64,000 nt of DNA from positions 28,293,899 through 28,357,898 of the forward strand of contig OZ022512.1 in NCBI GenBank assembly GCA_963989385.1, read 5' to 3'. The position numbers and the translations under genes are program-made. Origin of the DNA: Ctena decussata (taxonomy: Eukaryota > Mollusca > Bivalvia > Lucinida > Lucinidae). The notes beneath the pieces were generated by a model. That model saw only the letters and a list, made by a program, of their open reading frames with translations. It made no database searches and had not been told where the DNA came from. Below are positions 1 through 12,519 of the stretch, piece by piece; positions within the stretch are counted from its first letter, which is position 1, and every line of letters begins with the position of its first letter.

Positions 1-647
1 ATGACATTTAATAGGTTTTTGACTTAAAAATGGAGCACCAAGTGTGGTATCTAGTGCACAAATGAGATTTGCATCAGAAGCTTGACTAAATCAGTTGTTC
101 CCTTTAGCAATACAGAGCCGACTTGTATGCCACAATCTGGTCACTTTGCGGCAATTGAGGGTCGGGTCCTAGTGCACCAGACGGAGAGAGACCAACACAG
201 TCTAACTTAAAGTACCTAATGGTGACAAAGGGTGGTGCCTAGTACTTTTACACCACCTTCACTAAGTTGGTCTAACGACACCTCCATACCCTTTGCAGTC
301 TTCTCATATTTAATTAATTTGGCCCACCCTGTAGCCTTATTCCTAGCCGACTCAGTGGCATGACTGCTCCTCCACACAAGGAATGGACCCTTATAATTAA
401 AGATACTGTCATTCATTCATTTATTTATAAAATCTATATACATTTTCAGCTTTCCAGCATCAACACTGACCTGAGTTATGATCAACAAAACTATTAGGCT
501 AAACATGTTCCCTTTGGCCCCACTCCATAACCCCATTCATAACCTGATCCACCAAAGCCTGGTCTCCATATAAACTATTTCATCTGTGATCATTTTGCCC
601 AATTTCTAACTCTCAAGGGAAACTTGTGATTTTATTCCCATTTTGTA
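1..647. other. AT-rich region, nothing recognised
   Basis: No exon with splice sites, RNA gene or clear terminal repeat was found here. The only open frames are short and lack protein character. Confidence 0.5.
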
Positions 648-985
648 TGGGTTCAATATTATCTGTTATACATTCTGACCACCACCCCCACCAAGCGGCC
701 AGCAGCATGGAAAATTCTACAATAAAGTCAAATGTTGGTCTGGGTAAGTATCATACTGAATTTAAATTTTGTAGCATAAAAGGTATCAAAGTTATGAGCT
801 TGAAGAGAAACCTGGGTGTGTTCAATATGACCTGTTATACATTCTGCCCCTGGCCGCACCCAGGGGCAAGCCCCAGGGACAACTCTGCCATGAAATCAAA
901 AATGTTGGTAAGTATCATACCAAAGTTAAACTTTGTAGCATGAAAGGTATCGCAGTTATGGGCTCCAAGAGAAACACATAATTCA
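648..985. repeat. Diverged tandem dimer, about 169-bp unit
   Basis: Two consecutive copies share 'gttcaatat', 'tgttatacattctg', 'gtaagtatcata' and 'ttgtagcat' in the same order. The second copy begins about 169 bp after the first (651 and 820). There is no coding signal. Confidence 0.6.
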
Positions 986-2697
986 TATTCCATATTTAGT
1001 TAATAGTGTTAACAGTTGGAACGCAGACTCATCACATTTGAGTAAATCATTTTCCGAGCGGTCGTCTACGCACAAAGAAATAATCCTTTTTTTCGCCGGA
1101 AAAAAATGGCGGGAAATTTTGAACAGAAAGAGTCCCAAAATAATGCTCGTTTGATAAGATATGCAGTCATAGTTTTCCAACGGACCAGATCAGAATGAAA
1201 TTTGATGTTTTGTTATTGAAATCAGACGCATATCGGTACCTTAATGCAGTTTGCACACCCAAAACAACGATCACAGTTTGACAACCGTTTTTCAGAAAAG
1301 TAAAATCCTACGACAGTACCCCAAAGTTATTTTGCAAAGAAAATTGTCCCACAAACCAAATTAGATGCCATTATAACTGAACCGTAGTTCATACATTCGA
1401 CCTTCTTTTAGCGGAGTATATGTTCGGGAGAAAGTCTATTTTCGTTGAAAATCGATAATGAAGTTGGTCATTTTTACGTATAGCTGGCGCAAATTGACCT
1501 GTCTCTTTGACCCCTAATTTAAATATATTAGTAGGTTCAGTCGATTTCACATAGAGGAATGCATGAATTATAAAACAATCTTAAGGCCACCCTTTAAAAA
1601 TGTGTTTGTTGTGCTCCAATGCAGACTAGGCTGAATCGGTTGACGTTGGAAGAAAGATTTTTTACAGGTGCCACAAAGTACTGGTTGTGACTAAAATGCA
1701 TTTGCAATAGTTCAGATCCGAATCAAAGTATTCCTTAAGAGCAGTCTGGTCAGGGTCACTGTTTGCCATCTTACACTGACAGTCTTAACTCCATTCAGCA
1801 GTAACCCAAGTTAAATGTGACAATCATTATGATTCAATATTACTACGAAAAATAAAAAAAAAACTTTCTGAGAGCGAAGGCCCAAATGCCAAATCTAGGA
1901 TAGGATGGAATGCAGCGAACAAAACTTTTATCATGGCCTTACACATAAGCAGTCTTCTCATGAGTCACGAGCATTTCCACCAGAAAACGAATAACTTCAT
2001 GCATTTGTGAATAGTTTACCAAATATACTTGCATAAACCTACAAATGTGTTATAAGGTTTTTGTTCACAACTGCATGGGTCTGGTACAAAGTTTATCTTT
2101 CCTCAGTAGGACTTTTGATTCGGAGCCGACGATGCTATGTATTCCAGAAGACATCATTCGTTTAAATCGCAAATAGAAGCAACTGCAAAAGCATACGCCT
2201 CACAGAGGGTTCAAAGCCTCGAGGGATAGGTGGATGACGCGATTTTAAGTCCTCTTAAACAAAATTTCAGTCATATAAGGACGATGGATGGGTGATGCTG
2301 AAAGGCTGTATGCAATGGAATCCCATTTACGATTGAACACGGGACAGCTAGATCAGCAGGCCAGCTACCGGGGCTCCTGGAGAGGATGGCGGGTGGAAGG
2401 GGGAGTGGGGTTGCATTCTACATCTTAACAACAGGTCACCCAAAGTGAGAATATAATGTAAAAGACGCTACATAAATCATAAATATGTACGGTGATTGTA
2501 AGTACATCCCTCTGAGTATCTGGATATTAGTTCAACTTCTTCATGATTCATGATACGGTAAACAATGTAATGGTTGAAAAAGTAAGCATCTTCTCATCTT
2601 ATTCTACATCTGAATTACAGCATATTGTCTCAGCCTAGTGCATGATGTTCGTCCTAGCAATGTTTCCATACAACTGAGCTGAAAAATGAAAGCATGA
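986..2697. other. Non-coding region with one duplicated segment
   Basis: No gene is supported. Positions 1323-1475 resemble 7946-8090 ('ttttgcaaag.aaattgtccca', 'cgggagaaagtc', 'gaagttgg'), so a dispersed repeat of unknown type lies here. Confidence 0.45.
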
Positions 2698-2718
2698 TCT
2701 CTCTCTCTTTCTCTCTCT
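2698..2718. repeat. CT microsatellite
   Basis: Short interrupted run of CT dinucleotides. Confidence 0.8.
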
Positions 2719-3633
2719 AACCAAATCTTATAAAAATCCATTGAGCACGTTCTGAAATCAAACAGTCAGAAGAATATCAAAGTTTAGGCGACTTTCCATA
2801 CATATACAACATAGTTACGCGTTACGCGCCTAAACTTCTTGGCACTTGCGTTACGAGTTGCAATTGACACCTACACAGCATGCGCTGAAAAAAAATCAAA
2901 AACCAAAAATAAAAGGGTAAAAAAGTATACGCTCCAGGGCAGTGAAAACCGGCTTTACACAGCAACACGGTCTGTAAATATCTAAGGTTCTTTCCTGTGG
3001 GTTGTATTTTTTGAAGATTTCGGCGCCGAAGCTGTCGTTATAAAGCATGGCAAATTCAGTCGCGGATAAGGAGTTCCGAGCGGAAGCCGCCTAAAATGCG
3101 CTCCACGAAAATCCGGCTTCAGGATATGGTAGTCATTCAATCGCGTAAATATGTGTAGGTGTGGTTCTTCTAAAGAGCCTTGTCTCCTACTTCGCAATGA
3201 ATTGTGCTGTTTTGCATATTCATGCATAAAGGTCAGAAAGACAGGTCAATTTGCGCCAGCTATATACATGGCACGTGTGTTTGTCAACACACAGTCATTT
3301 TTTCAGCTGGATCGACTTGAGGAGACCAACTGTTTCTTCGTTTATGGTATAGTAAAGCTTGTAATCATTTAGCATACTGTGAATTTATTAAGATTTTGCG
3401 TTAGTCTGTCTGCCTGCGATTTTTTTGGGCTTCTGAATTTAGGCTACACGCCGAGAATGAGAGAAAGCAAAACAAACACAATGGTCAACCACAAAGTTTG
3501 ACAAACGAAATACATTGATTGACCGGCTATTTAATTGATAGTGGAACGAGCAGGAGCATGCGGAATGATAATAAATATCTTAAATAAATATTTTAAGTGA
3601 AACATAGGACATGCTTTAATCGAATTACGGACA

Positions 3634-3790
3634 ACTCGCCCCAAGACAAGTCGCCCCACAAAAATCTCATCCCAAGACAAGTCGCCCCGCCTTCAGGCGA
3701 CAACTCGCCCCAGGTTCTGAGACAACTCCCCCAGACAACTTGCCCAAAGACAACGCGCCCCACATTCTGAGACCACTCACCCTTCTAAAG
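3634..3790. repeat. Phrase array 'gacaactcgcccc'
   Basis: About eight imperfect repeats of GACAA(C/G)TCGCCCC follow one another with variable spacers. The style matches the phrase-array element ends at 37272-37932 and 45149-45988, but no inverted partner was seen. It may be one arm of a damaged element. Confidence 0.6.
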
Positions 3791-4267
3791 AATTCTGTCC
3801 CGGACGACGCCCCCCGCTCCCCCACCCCCCAACACTCACGTACCCTTTCAGAAGGCATTTCACCTTCCTCATTAATCTGTCAAAACCCTGTCCCGCTAAG
3901 CGCTAAGGGACCGACCATTTGGGGGGGGGGAGGGGATGAAGAAATATATATTCTACAGAATTAAATGCCAAAAGTTATGTTTTAGCTTAAATCTCATAAA
4001 GAAAATTAAAAGGCTCATATTGAAGTTATATCAATAGAAATGATACCATAAACTGAAAAATAAAAAACATTTTTTATATTTCCTGATTAATTTAATCCAA
4101 CTTAAATGTTTGCAGCTTCTGACCAAAGCAAAGAAACTTGTAATTACTAATCAGTTATTAAGTTACTAGAGAGAAACGCTTGATGACAGACATTAAATGA
4201 TGAGTCATGACTGTAAAGGGATGCAGTTTAGTGCAGCTGAATGAGAGGTAGCCCTTCTTGTCTGCCC

Positions 4268-4281
4268 TCCCCCCCCCCCCC

Positions 4282-4317
<36 letters not shown>
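4268..4317. repeat. Poly-C followed by CA microsatellite
   Basis: A run of C then about 17 AC dinucleotides. Confidence 0.9.
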
Positions 4318-4319
<2 letters not shown>

Positions 4320-5560
4320 TTAAAAAGCATTTTCACAGAGGATTTTATTGGCCAAATATTAAGGATTTTATTATGCTAGCAAGCTTTTTTATATCATTAA
4401 AAGAGCACAAAATAAAATGAATGGGACATACCCTGCTAACTGCTGTACCCTGCACTTTATGTGGAATGTTGCATAATGCTGTTTGTCCTTCTACATGTCA
4501 AGGCTATGTTAGAATGAAAACAATTACACAGTTCCACCATAAATGTTGCACCAGCATCAATGGGCTTCATATTAACACCTGTTGTGCCCTCTCATTAGAA
4601 GCACTTCAGCAAGAGCATAGATGGTTCTGTTAATGGATCACAACAAATGTTTTTATGGCTGAATAAGACAGAATTCCCAGAATTGCTATCATGCTCCAGC
4701 TGAGTTTTTGTAAAATCATTAATATCATAAAACCATCACTTATGGAAATGTCTCCAGAATTTTTTTTCTTATTATGTACATGTTATAATTTATTTTGGAT
4801 ATTTATTTATTTATACTTATAGGGAAAACACGGAAGGGCAATGTGAGACTGCGTGTGAAATTGTGAATAATAATAATTTGATAACAGCTTTATACATTTA
4901 GAATACCTATATACAGTAGTAATTTGTTCATTTGAAATTTGTGTTAAATTTTAATTTTTGATCAAAAGCAACTGTGATGAGACACCACAACATACAAATG
5001 TACATTTTACTTGAAGAGAAATGATCAAGAATAACTCCACTTTGGCTCACTAAATATTGGCCTATTATTTTTCTTGTTTAATCATGTTTATATCTTACCA
5101 TTATTCAACTTAGAGAATGGATTACCAAGTCCTGAGCCTTTGCCACATATTTTAATCAAGTTTTCTGGTTTGCTGGACAGCTGTGCTTTTTATTTGTTTT
5201 GTTTTTTGTGAGTGTGACTCAGAATCATATTAGAGAACACATCTCATTGAACTAAAATTTTGAGAAATTCTCCATTCTCAATGAAAAGTTATGGTACCAT
5301 TCATTATAAATTATATAATTTTTGCATGAGATTTGCCCCTACTGATAGATTTCCATGAGATTTTTGGCAACAGTTAGAGCAAATCCCTCAAAAGATCACT
5401 GAGTATATAAACATACTGTGGCATTTTTATGAACCAAGGGCATTGCAGAGCTGACAGCCCCCACCCCCACCTGATGAGCTAGTATTGGACAAACCTGGCA
5501 TTTCATAATAAATATGTATTTTATCAAATCTCTGGTTTCTTCTTAGGAAGAATCAATAAA
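4318..5560. other. AT-rich region, no gene
   Basis: Only a degenerate fragment near 4578-4625 resembles the core of the GAGCTCTAGATAAGAG foldback family. Nothing else was recognised. Confidence 0.4.
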
Positions 5561-5611
5561 TGCTTGTTAGTTGTTTACACTCTTAAAAAGGGGGTAAACA
5601 ACTAACAAGTA
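5561..5611. repeat. Short palindrome
   Basis: Inverted arms 'cttgttagttgtttac' and 'gtaaacaactaacaag' flank a loop of about 13 nt. Probably a tiny foldback element. Confidence 0.7.
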
Positions 5612-6056
5612 AATATGTATGTTGTAACCCCTCATTAGAACTCCTCATTAAGGTAATTCTACAGAAGGCCAAAACATATGTTATAAAAATGCATACTGTA
5701 GTTTTAATGCTTAAAAGCTCATTTAACAGTACATATGCTGCTTCTCAGTGTTGGCTGAAATTATATGGAGTGTAAAGGAGTGTATAAGTATGTATGGCCA
5801 AGTCATTTTCTAAGCTTAAAGTTGAAACAAAATCTTCATTACTGCAATTGTCCTACCACTTTCACAGTGTATCGAAATTGCTGGGAAAATCAAATAGTAC
5901 TGACCCTGATTAGACTGCTGTTTTGGAAGTAGTCTAACCCAGGTCTACACTGCACTTTTTATTCAAGGATAAATTTAGTCATTGAAGTTTTGCAAGTATT
6001 GGCTGAACATCTATTATATTTTGCTTAGTTTTTCATGTAAAAGAAAGGTTAAAAGT

Positions 6057-6135
6057 TGTGTGTGTGTGTGTGTGTGTGTGTAGGGGTGGGGGGGGGGGAG
6101 GGAGGAAGGGTGGAGGAGGGGGGGGGGGGGGGTAG
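6057..6135. repeat. GT microsatellite and G-rich low complexity
   Basis: (GT)n is followed by long G runs broken by A. Confidence 0.85.
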
Positions 6136-6471
6136 AGAGGCCTTAAGTTGGGTAGGTTGATCGTGTGTGTTGCAGGAGAGGCTTTGAAATATTGGCACGT
6201 GCAGGACTAATTAGATGGCAAAATTACTTTTTTCTAGCAGTCCCTCTGATTTTGACCACAATGTACCGGTCTTAATAACTTATAAGCAAGTAAATGCGAA
6301 GGCTGAAACAGTTGATGCAGTTATGCAATTGCGTCACAACTGTCATAAATCGATCGATTTGTTTACAGTATGGTGTAGGCTACTGATCAGAATTCTTTTC
6401 CCAATCATTCTGAAGAAAGTACAGAAAAAAATAGTGTTGTATGTTGAATTACAAGATGCGTTCCTCTTCGT

Positions 6472-7076
6472 CAGTCTGGGGACTTATGGATTTCCGTCAC
6501 GCATATTTGTGATGGTCAGCCATAATTCTTACATTTTTCAGTCCAACTCACTAAAATGGCAAATTAACCTACTGGCAGTGTTCAGCCTGACCTGTCTACA
6601 CTTAAAATTAATATTTGGTCCAGCCCTTAACTATTCTCAGTATTAACAGTTTTATTTTGGTTATGTCTGAAGAATTATGGTCAAAATTAGGCAAATATTG
6701 CTGTGCATTTGACTTGTTTTATTTCCAAGAAAGATAGATATTTACTTTCAATTTTTTATAAAGTGTTACGATCAAAATTGTCCACAATGCTTGCTTTTTT
6801 GTAACGGATGCTAACCGTACGAGTTACTCAAGGTTTTGCATCAGTTACGCGACAGAAAAATACTTGGGGTTTTTAGCCTTTGTTATGGTCAGCCATAACA
6901 CCAGAAGAAACCAACGTTATGGCTTTCCATCACGTTTCATCCTTCGGACATGTAGTGACATCTTGTGGTAAAAATTTCAGTAATTATGTTATGGTAAGCC
7001 ATCATGTCAGTTCATTTAAAATGCATGGTTAACCATCACAAATATGCGTTATGGAAATCCATAAGTCCCCAGACTG
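6472..7076. mobile_element. Non-autonomous DNA element, about 50-bp TIRs, 5-bp TSD
   Basis: The ends are inverted copies beginning CAGTCTGGGGACTTATGG, similar over about 50 bp. TTCGT occurs directly on both sides (6467-6471 and 7077-7081) as a target duplication. The interior repeats a short dyad of the form ttatggNNNNccat at least five times (near 6510, 6890, 6915, 6990 and 7025). A 143-codon frame at 6215-6646 crosses the element's left end and is therefore not a gene. The superfamily was not identified. Confidence 0.75.
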
Positions 7077-7207
7077 TTCGTGTGTCGGATTTCAGGATTC
7101 AACAACATTTCCGTAATGTTTGAATTTATTACAGATTATTTTGCTGTCTATCGATCAGGTAAAACTGAAATCCGCCATTTTTTTAGAAAATGAAATAGAG
7201 TACCTAC

Positions 7208-7942
7208 TCTCTTGTTGAGGCACTCCAGCAAGTGGTTTTTCGAAGTTTATACTTAAAGGATAAAGAAACAGCAAATTCCACTTACATGGTTCAGTTTACT
7301 ACCATTTCTCGTAGTCAGATTTGTCCAGTAGAGTTTTTGAAATTCATTGGCATGCTCTCAAGCTTGGAAAGTAATCTCTTGAAATGTATTTTTTTCAGTT
7401 TCATAATGGCGGCCTCAAGATAACCATTATTGCTGCAGGGGTGGCATGTTTCAAGCACATTCTTGAAAATTACCATTTCACATAAAATTAACATGAAATC
7501 AGTTCATCAGAATTTATGCTTATATCTTATATCAGTTATTTTCATAAGTAATATCTTTTTGGAAAACAAAAAGACGCATAAGTGTAGCTGACACTGCAAA
7601 CAACCCTTTGCTGAAATGGTCATATTCCAAAACAGATCAGGTGATTAGTGATGACATCATTTCTGTTGTGAGATCACAATGGGTGGTTCCCAGCTTTATT
7701 AAAATTAAAATGGACCTCATCAAAGGCTTGAAACCAGAAGGAATATTTTTACTATTGGAAAAACCCACCTCCAAACAAAAAATGATAAAAATAGACAAAA
7801 GAGGTCATGCAATATGCTGCAAGTCAGTATTTAGCTACGAGAAATGGTTTTGGGTATGTTAAACCTAAAATTTTGGTATTTAAGCATCTTTAAAGAAAAA
7901 AATTCCACTAAAAACCACTTGCTGGAGTGCCTCAACAAGAGA
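7208..7942. mobile_element. Non-autonomous DNA element, 32-bp TIRs
   Basis: The terminal inverted repeat TCTCTTGTTGAGGCACTCCA extends to about 32 bp and is nearly perfect at both ends. The 730-bp interior has only an 84-codon frame at 7608-7862 that I do not recognise. No convincing target duplication was seen. Confidence 0.7.
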
Positions 7943-7945
7943 GAA

Positions 7946-8090
7946 AACATTATTTTGCAAAGGAAATTGTCCCACACACCGAATTACTTAATTTTTATAA
8001 TGGAGAAAGGGTAGACACCATGGTTTTTCATGGCATATGTCCGCCGACGGGAGAAAGTCGATTTATTTTGAAAATTGCTGTTGAAGTTGG
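7946..8090. repeat. Dispersed repeat, copy of 1323-1475
   Basis: Shares several blocks in order with 1323-1475, including 'aaattgtcccaca' and 'cgggagaaagtcgat'. It begins just outside the element ending at 7942. Confidence 0.5.
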
Positions 8091-8941
8091 CGGATAAGAG
8101 TAGTCTTTACATGATCACGTAAAACGTTCGATTGCCGAATATCACGGTGTTTAGCTCTGCTCTTAAAGGCATAGAGAATTAAATTAAGATGTAAGGAATA
8201 AAACCATATCTTATTTTCGGCATTGTGTAGTTTGATTCGCAGACAAAGCATCACTGAAATTGCGACACGTTCGTCGATTGAATCTGAGTCTCAGAAATTT
8301 AGAATGTTTTTTCGTTGCTATCTGTATAAAAATATCATTCCGCAATGGATACGCGTTCCCACTGTAAAGGTATAAGGCAAAAATACCAAACCAAAAATAA
8401 AGCTCAAGCATGGATGCTTTGCTGCTGCAGCACTTGTAAGGCTAAACTATTTGACCAAGTATACCAACACAAAACTTAGAAGAATCAGACCAAATACATA
8501 AAATTTAACATCAATCTATATATTGACCTCTGGCCTCACCCTGGGGCCATGGTTGCACAAAGCAAATTCAATGCTCCATGTAAGGTTTGTAATCAATTAT
8601 GAAGCAGGTACCGGATGCAGACGCAAACAGACAACTTTCAACAGTCACAATTCTGTCAAAAATGTGTCGATCATCATCATTTTTGGACCATACCTTGGGG
8701 CACCCTTGAAAAAGCTATAATGAATTTTGCTGGAACATGTTGAAGCGAGCAATAGTTTTTTGACCAGCAGCAAATAAAATTGCAAGGGGACAGAAAATGG
8801 ATTGTTGGGTCTCAGCCTTTCAAGCCAGACAAAAAACCAAGCTCCTAAGATCCCAACTCTAATGCAAAACTAAACTTTGCCTTCACCACTGTAGAGAGCT
8901 TGTCCATAGCAATTAAAGTTGGAAATGAAAAAATTTATAAT
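8091..8941. other. No gene recognised
   Basis: Only short overlapping open frames on both strands, with no splice-bounded coding exon. Confidence 0.4.
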
Positions 8942-9072
8942 TGAGCCGCGACACGACAAAACCAACAAAGTGGTAATGCACCCAGCACAGACTCAGATCA
9001 GCCTGGGCCCAGGCTGATCTGAGTCTGCACTGGAGGCACAACCACTTTGTTGGTTTTCTCGTGTTGTGGCTC
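8942..9072. mobile_element. Foldback MITE family A (short copy)
   Basis: TIR TGAGCCGCGACACGA at the left and its complement at the right, with 'ccaacaaagtgg' and 'cagactcagatcagcctgg' just inside. The two halves fold into one hairpin. This copy lacks the central 100 bp seen in the other family members. Confidence 0.85.
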
Positions 9073-9269
9073 ATTATTATGTTGCATATCTTTGGCAGTG
9101 CTTTGTTTTGACGCATGAAAAGCTTTGTGAAAATCATAACATTATTAATCTTCCTGTTGTATTTTTAAATAATGTTTACATAAAATAATGTGTGCAAGTT
9201 TCTCACGATTAAAGTATGAATTAAAAGACAATATTTATTGCTTATATGTCAGTGTTGCTTATATGTCAG

Positions 9270-10388
9270 CAGAATCTGTACCATGTCTTCATTGATTTCA
9301 AAAAAGCCTTTGACAGGGTATGGCATGCAGCCTTATGGGCCACCATGAGGAAGTACAATAGCAATGCAAACCTAGTTCGCACCATTGAGCAGCTATACAA
9401 CTAGGCTACAAGTGCAGTGCTGATAATTGGCAGCACAGGAGAATGGTTCAGAACAACAGTTGGAGTAAGACAAGGGTGTCTTCTGTCACCCACCCTCTTC
9501 AACATTTTTCTTGAACGGATCATGTCTGATGCTCTGAAAGAACATGACGGAAAGGTTAGCATAGGCGGCAGAAATATTACCAACCTGCGGTTTGCCGATG
9601 ACATAGACACTCTTGCTGAGGAAGAGCAGGAACTAGAAGCTCTAGTTGAAAGTCTCGACCAAACCTGCACAAGGTATAAGATGGAGATCAGTGCTGAGAA
9701 GACCAAACTGATGACAAACAGCACAGATGGCATCCAGAGGGAGATCAAGGTAAGGGGCAGAAGCTGGGTACTGTAAGCAGCTTCAAATACCTCGGAGCAG
9801 TTGTCTCAGATGATGGCTCAAAACAGGAGGTTCTCTCAAGGATAGCACAAGCCACTTCAGCTCTTGCCAAGCTGAAACCAATTTGGAGAGATAACAACAT
9901 ATCTATAAAGGTGAAACTTATGCGCTCCCTTGTCATTTCCATATTTCTGTATGCCTGTGAATCATGGACCGTGACAGCAGAGTTAGAGAAAAGAACGGAG
10001 GCCTTTGAGATGAGATGCTACTGAAGGTTACTGAACATTTCGTACAAGGACCATATAACCAATGAGGAGGTTTGCAGGAAGATCCAAGCAGCCATTGGAG
10101 AATATGATGAACTCCTGACGCTGGTCAAGAAACGGAAACTAAGGTGGTTTGGCCACGTCTCAAGGTCGTCTGGTTTAGCAAAGACAATTCTTCAGGGCAC
10201 AGTGAAAGGAAAAAGAAGAAGAGGTAGACAGAAGAAGAGGTGGGAAGACAATATCAAGGAGTGGACAGGAATGGATTTTGCCAGCTCAACTAGGGCGATG
10301 AAGACAGGACAAGGTGGAAAGGGATTGTTTTGAAGTCAGCTGTGGTGCCCCAACGACCTAGTAAGGTTATGGGATAGAATAGAATATA
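9270..10388 (+). mobile_element. 5'-truncated RTE/BovB-like LINE, degenerate
   Basis: Translation gives the late part of a reverse transcriptase: FIDFKKAFDRVWH (9290-9330), VRQGCLLSPTLFNIF (about 9465-9510) and the catalytic FADD box (about 9590-9603). After these comes the C-terminal region with FKYLGAVVSDDG, LYACESWT, KLRWFGHVSR and GKRRRGRQKKRWEDN, which is typical of RTE/BovB-clade endonuclease-reverse transcriptases. Stops (for example in 'CYxRLL' near 10021) and frameshifts show it is dead. The endonuclease domain is missing because of 5' truncation. It ends in a 'gatagaat' repeat tail. ATGTCAG at 9263-9269 and 10389-10395 may be the target duplication. Confidence 0.9.
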
Positions 10389-10461
10389 ATGTCAGTCTGC
10401 CAAAGTTTTGACATATCACCAGTGTTGTATAAATTTTAGGGAGCTTACAATAAGTAGGTTA

Positions 10462-10672
10462 AGGTGTTCTGTTCTATCATAAGTTTGGATACCACGGATG
10501 ACTTTCCACCCAGTCCTGTCTTCCCGCGCCCTAGTTGTGCTGGCAAAGTCTATCCCTGTCCATTTTTTTTAATATTGTCTTCCCACATCTTCTTCTGACT
10601 AACTCTTCTTCGTTTTCCTTTCACTGTTGCCCTGTAGAATCGTCTTTGCTAAGCCAGAACACCTTCAGAAAA
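10462..10672 (-). mobile_element. Inverted 3' fragment of the same RTE family
   Basis: The reverse complement reads the tail of the same ORF (AKTILQG.VKGKRRR..QKKMWEDN) and the 3' sequence 'cagggatagactttgccag'. It lies tail-to-tail with the copy ending at 10388, about 75 bp away. It is too short and mutated to code. Confidence 0.8.
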
Positions 10673-10681
10673 CCACCTTTT

Positions 10682-10748
10682 ATACAGCCTGGAGACGGAT
10701 GGGCTCCGTACGGCTGAATTTTGCCCACGGAACGCCATGATGGACAGT
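10682..10748. repeat. Dispersed repeat shared with 41724-41789
   Basis: Both share 'gatgggctccg', 'ggctgaa.tttgccc' and 'acgccatgatgga'-like blocks in the same order. Family unknown. It directly abuts the RTE fragment. Confidence 0.65.
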
Positions 10749-10874
10749 CCTTTCAACGAGGCAGTGTAATGACTACTAACTCTGTAATGAAGTACTTGCT
10801 TCAATTTAATCATAATCATTATATACATAAATATACACTGTCAATATGATTGAGGAATCAACCACAACAACAAA

Positions 10875-11112
10875 TGAGCCGCGACGCGAGAAAACCAACA
10901 ATGCGGTAGTGCGCCCAGCGCAGACTCAGATCAGCCTGGGCCTCCGCCCAGTCTGATCAGAGTCTTCGCTGTTCGCATGGAGGTAGCCCAGTCCCTTAGC
11001 TACCCTTTAAGCACATAGCGAAGAGTCTGACCAGACTGGATGGATGTCCAGGCTGATCTGAGTCTGTGCAGGGCGCACAACCACATTGTTGGTTTTCTCG
11101 TGTCGCGGCTCA
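10875..11112. mobile_element. Foldback MITE family A (full length)
   Basis: TIR TGAGCCGCGACGCGAGAAAA with a matching right end. Internally it is a multi-armed foldback with 'cagactcagatcagcctgg', 'ttagctaccctttaagcac' and its partner arms. About 238 bp and one of the best preserved copies. Confidence 0.9.
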
Positions 11113-11228
11113 AATTTGAATAAAATCTGCAGAGCCAACAATTTCTTATCTTATATGAGATCCTGCATAGGGTAGAAAGGAGCGTTTTTCATTTGTAACA
11201 CCTAAAATGTCACAAAAAAAAAGGTGAA

Positions 11229-11299
11229 TTTGCAAACAGTGCAGATCCGGATGAGGCAGCTCATAATGAGCTGCCTCATTTGGATCTACACTTTTTGGC
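11229..11299. mobile_element. Hairpin MITE family B
   Basis: 'gcaaacagtgcagatcc' pairs with 'ggatctacactttttggc', and the stem continues through 'gatgaggcagctcat/atgagctgcctcat'. A single hairpin of about 70 bp. Confidence 0.85.
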
Positions 11300-11896
11300 C
11301 TCTTAGTCTTTGAATTCTCAATATGCTACAGCTTATATGAAGCATTTTCTGAAATGAATTTTTTACAGATGTCCCATGTTTTTGAGTTAGAATGTGTCTG
11401 CCACTAAAACCAGCGCTACTCCTAACCCAAATTTAACCGTAAATGTACTGGTAACCCTCAACTAATGCAAAAAACCCAACCAAAAACTAATCCTGAATTA
11501 AATGTAATCCTAAACAAACTATAAATCAAACTCTTTACCACTGTATATAGTGGCAGGCAGATTCTGTTCTAGCCAAGAAATATACAGAATAGCATAATAT
11601 AAACTGAAAAGACCTTGATCAGCCATCATATTCATTAGTGGGGGTTCATGAAAAATAAATCTTCAGTCATGTGCATGCAGTGAACACCCAAATCAGCCTG
11701 CATATCTGTACTACCTCATCAGTTTCTTCATCAATGTATTAAATACAAGTTTTGATCCAATATTCATCCTGGCTAAGTCCATAGACTGATTTTTGTAAAA
11801 CTGGAATTGTGGTAAAAATTTGCAACTTTCAGAACAGGTGAAAAACATGAAAAAATTTCAACCAAAATCAAAATAACAATTTTGTCAATAAGTGAC
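11300..11896. other. No gene recognised
   Basis: AT-rich sequence without exon structure. Confidence 0.4.
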
Positions 11897-11957
11897 CAGG
11901 CTGCCTTCTAAGACATTCAGTCTTATAATAAGACTGAATGTCTTACAAGGCAGCCTG
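11897..11957. repeat. Perfect-stem palindrome
   Basis: 'caggctgccttctaagacat' pairs with 'atgtcttacaaggcagcctg' with one mismatch around a short AT-rich loop. Confidence 0.8.
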
Positions 11958-12284
11958 TTTGACCGGATTACTTTGAATTGAAACTTTTAAGTTTTTATAG
12001 ACTTCCAGAAAAATGTTATAAAATCAGAAAAATGCAAAATTTGTCAATGGAAATGAGCCGGCGGCATCAGTACATTTGAAATTCTTGTTGTCTTAAAACT
12101 TCAATCCATCTTCAAAGTGCTGCAAAAGAATGGGAAATTCTTGGCCACTGATGGTGGAATTTATGGTCCACTGAACTGGGCTTATGTTGTAGTAATGTCT
12201 TAGGGAAAATAACACCTGCTCCTTTAAATATTCTGAGCAGTGTATTTCAAAGACTTCATTGTTTTCTCATGCCAGACTGATCAC

Positions 12285-12519
12285 TGGGGTAATACCAATT
12301 TGGCTATTTGTGCTTTCAACCGAGTCTGTACTATACAAAGTGGCTTTGGACCAAGAGTTCAAGCGTAAGTATTACCAATAACGGTAAATGGTACTACTGT
12401 TAATGGCTGTTGACCAAGCTGGTACTGCTCTCAATTGTTTCGATCGACAGCCACGTTTGCATGTATGGTAATTAACTGACTCTGTTGAAAGCACAAGTAG
12501 CCAAATTGGTATTACCCCC
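12285..12519. mobile_element. MITE with about 43-bp TIRs
   Basis: 'GGGGTAATACCAATTTGGCT' and about 23 further bases ('tgtgctttcaac', 'gagtc') recur inverted at the right end with few mismatches. The 150-bp interior has no ORF. Confidence 0.8.

Noticed and set aside
6215..6646. 143-codon open frame as a gene
   Set aside because: It runs across the left border of the element at 6472 and shows no domain or coding bias.
7608..7862. 84-codon frame as an encoded protein of the 7208 element
   Set aside because: No recognisable domain; the length is within chance in AT-rich DNA.
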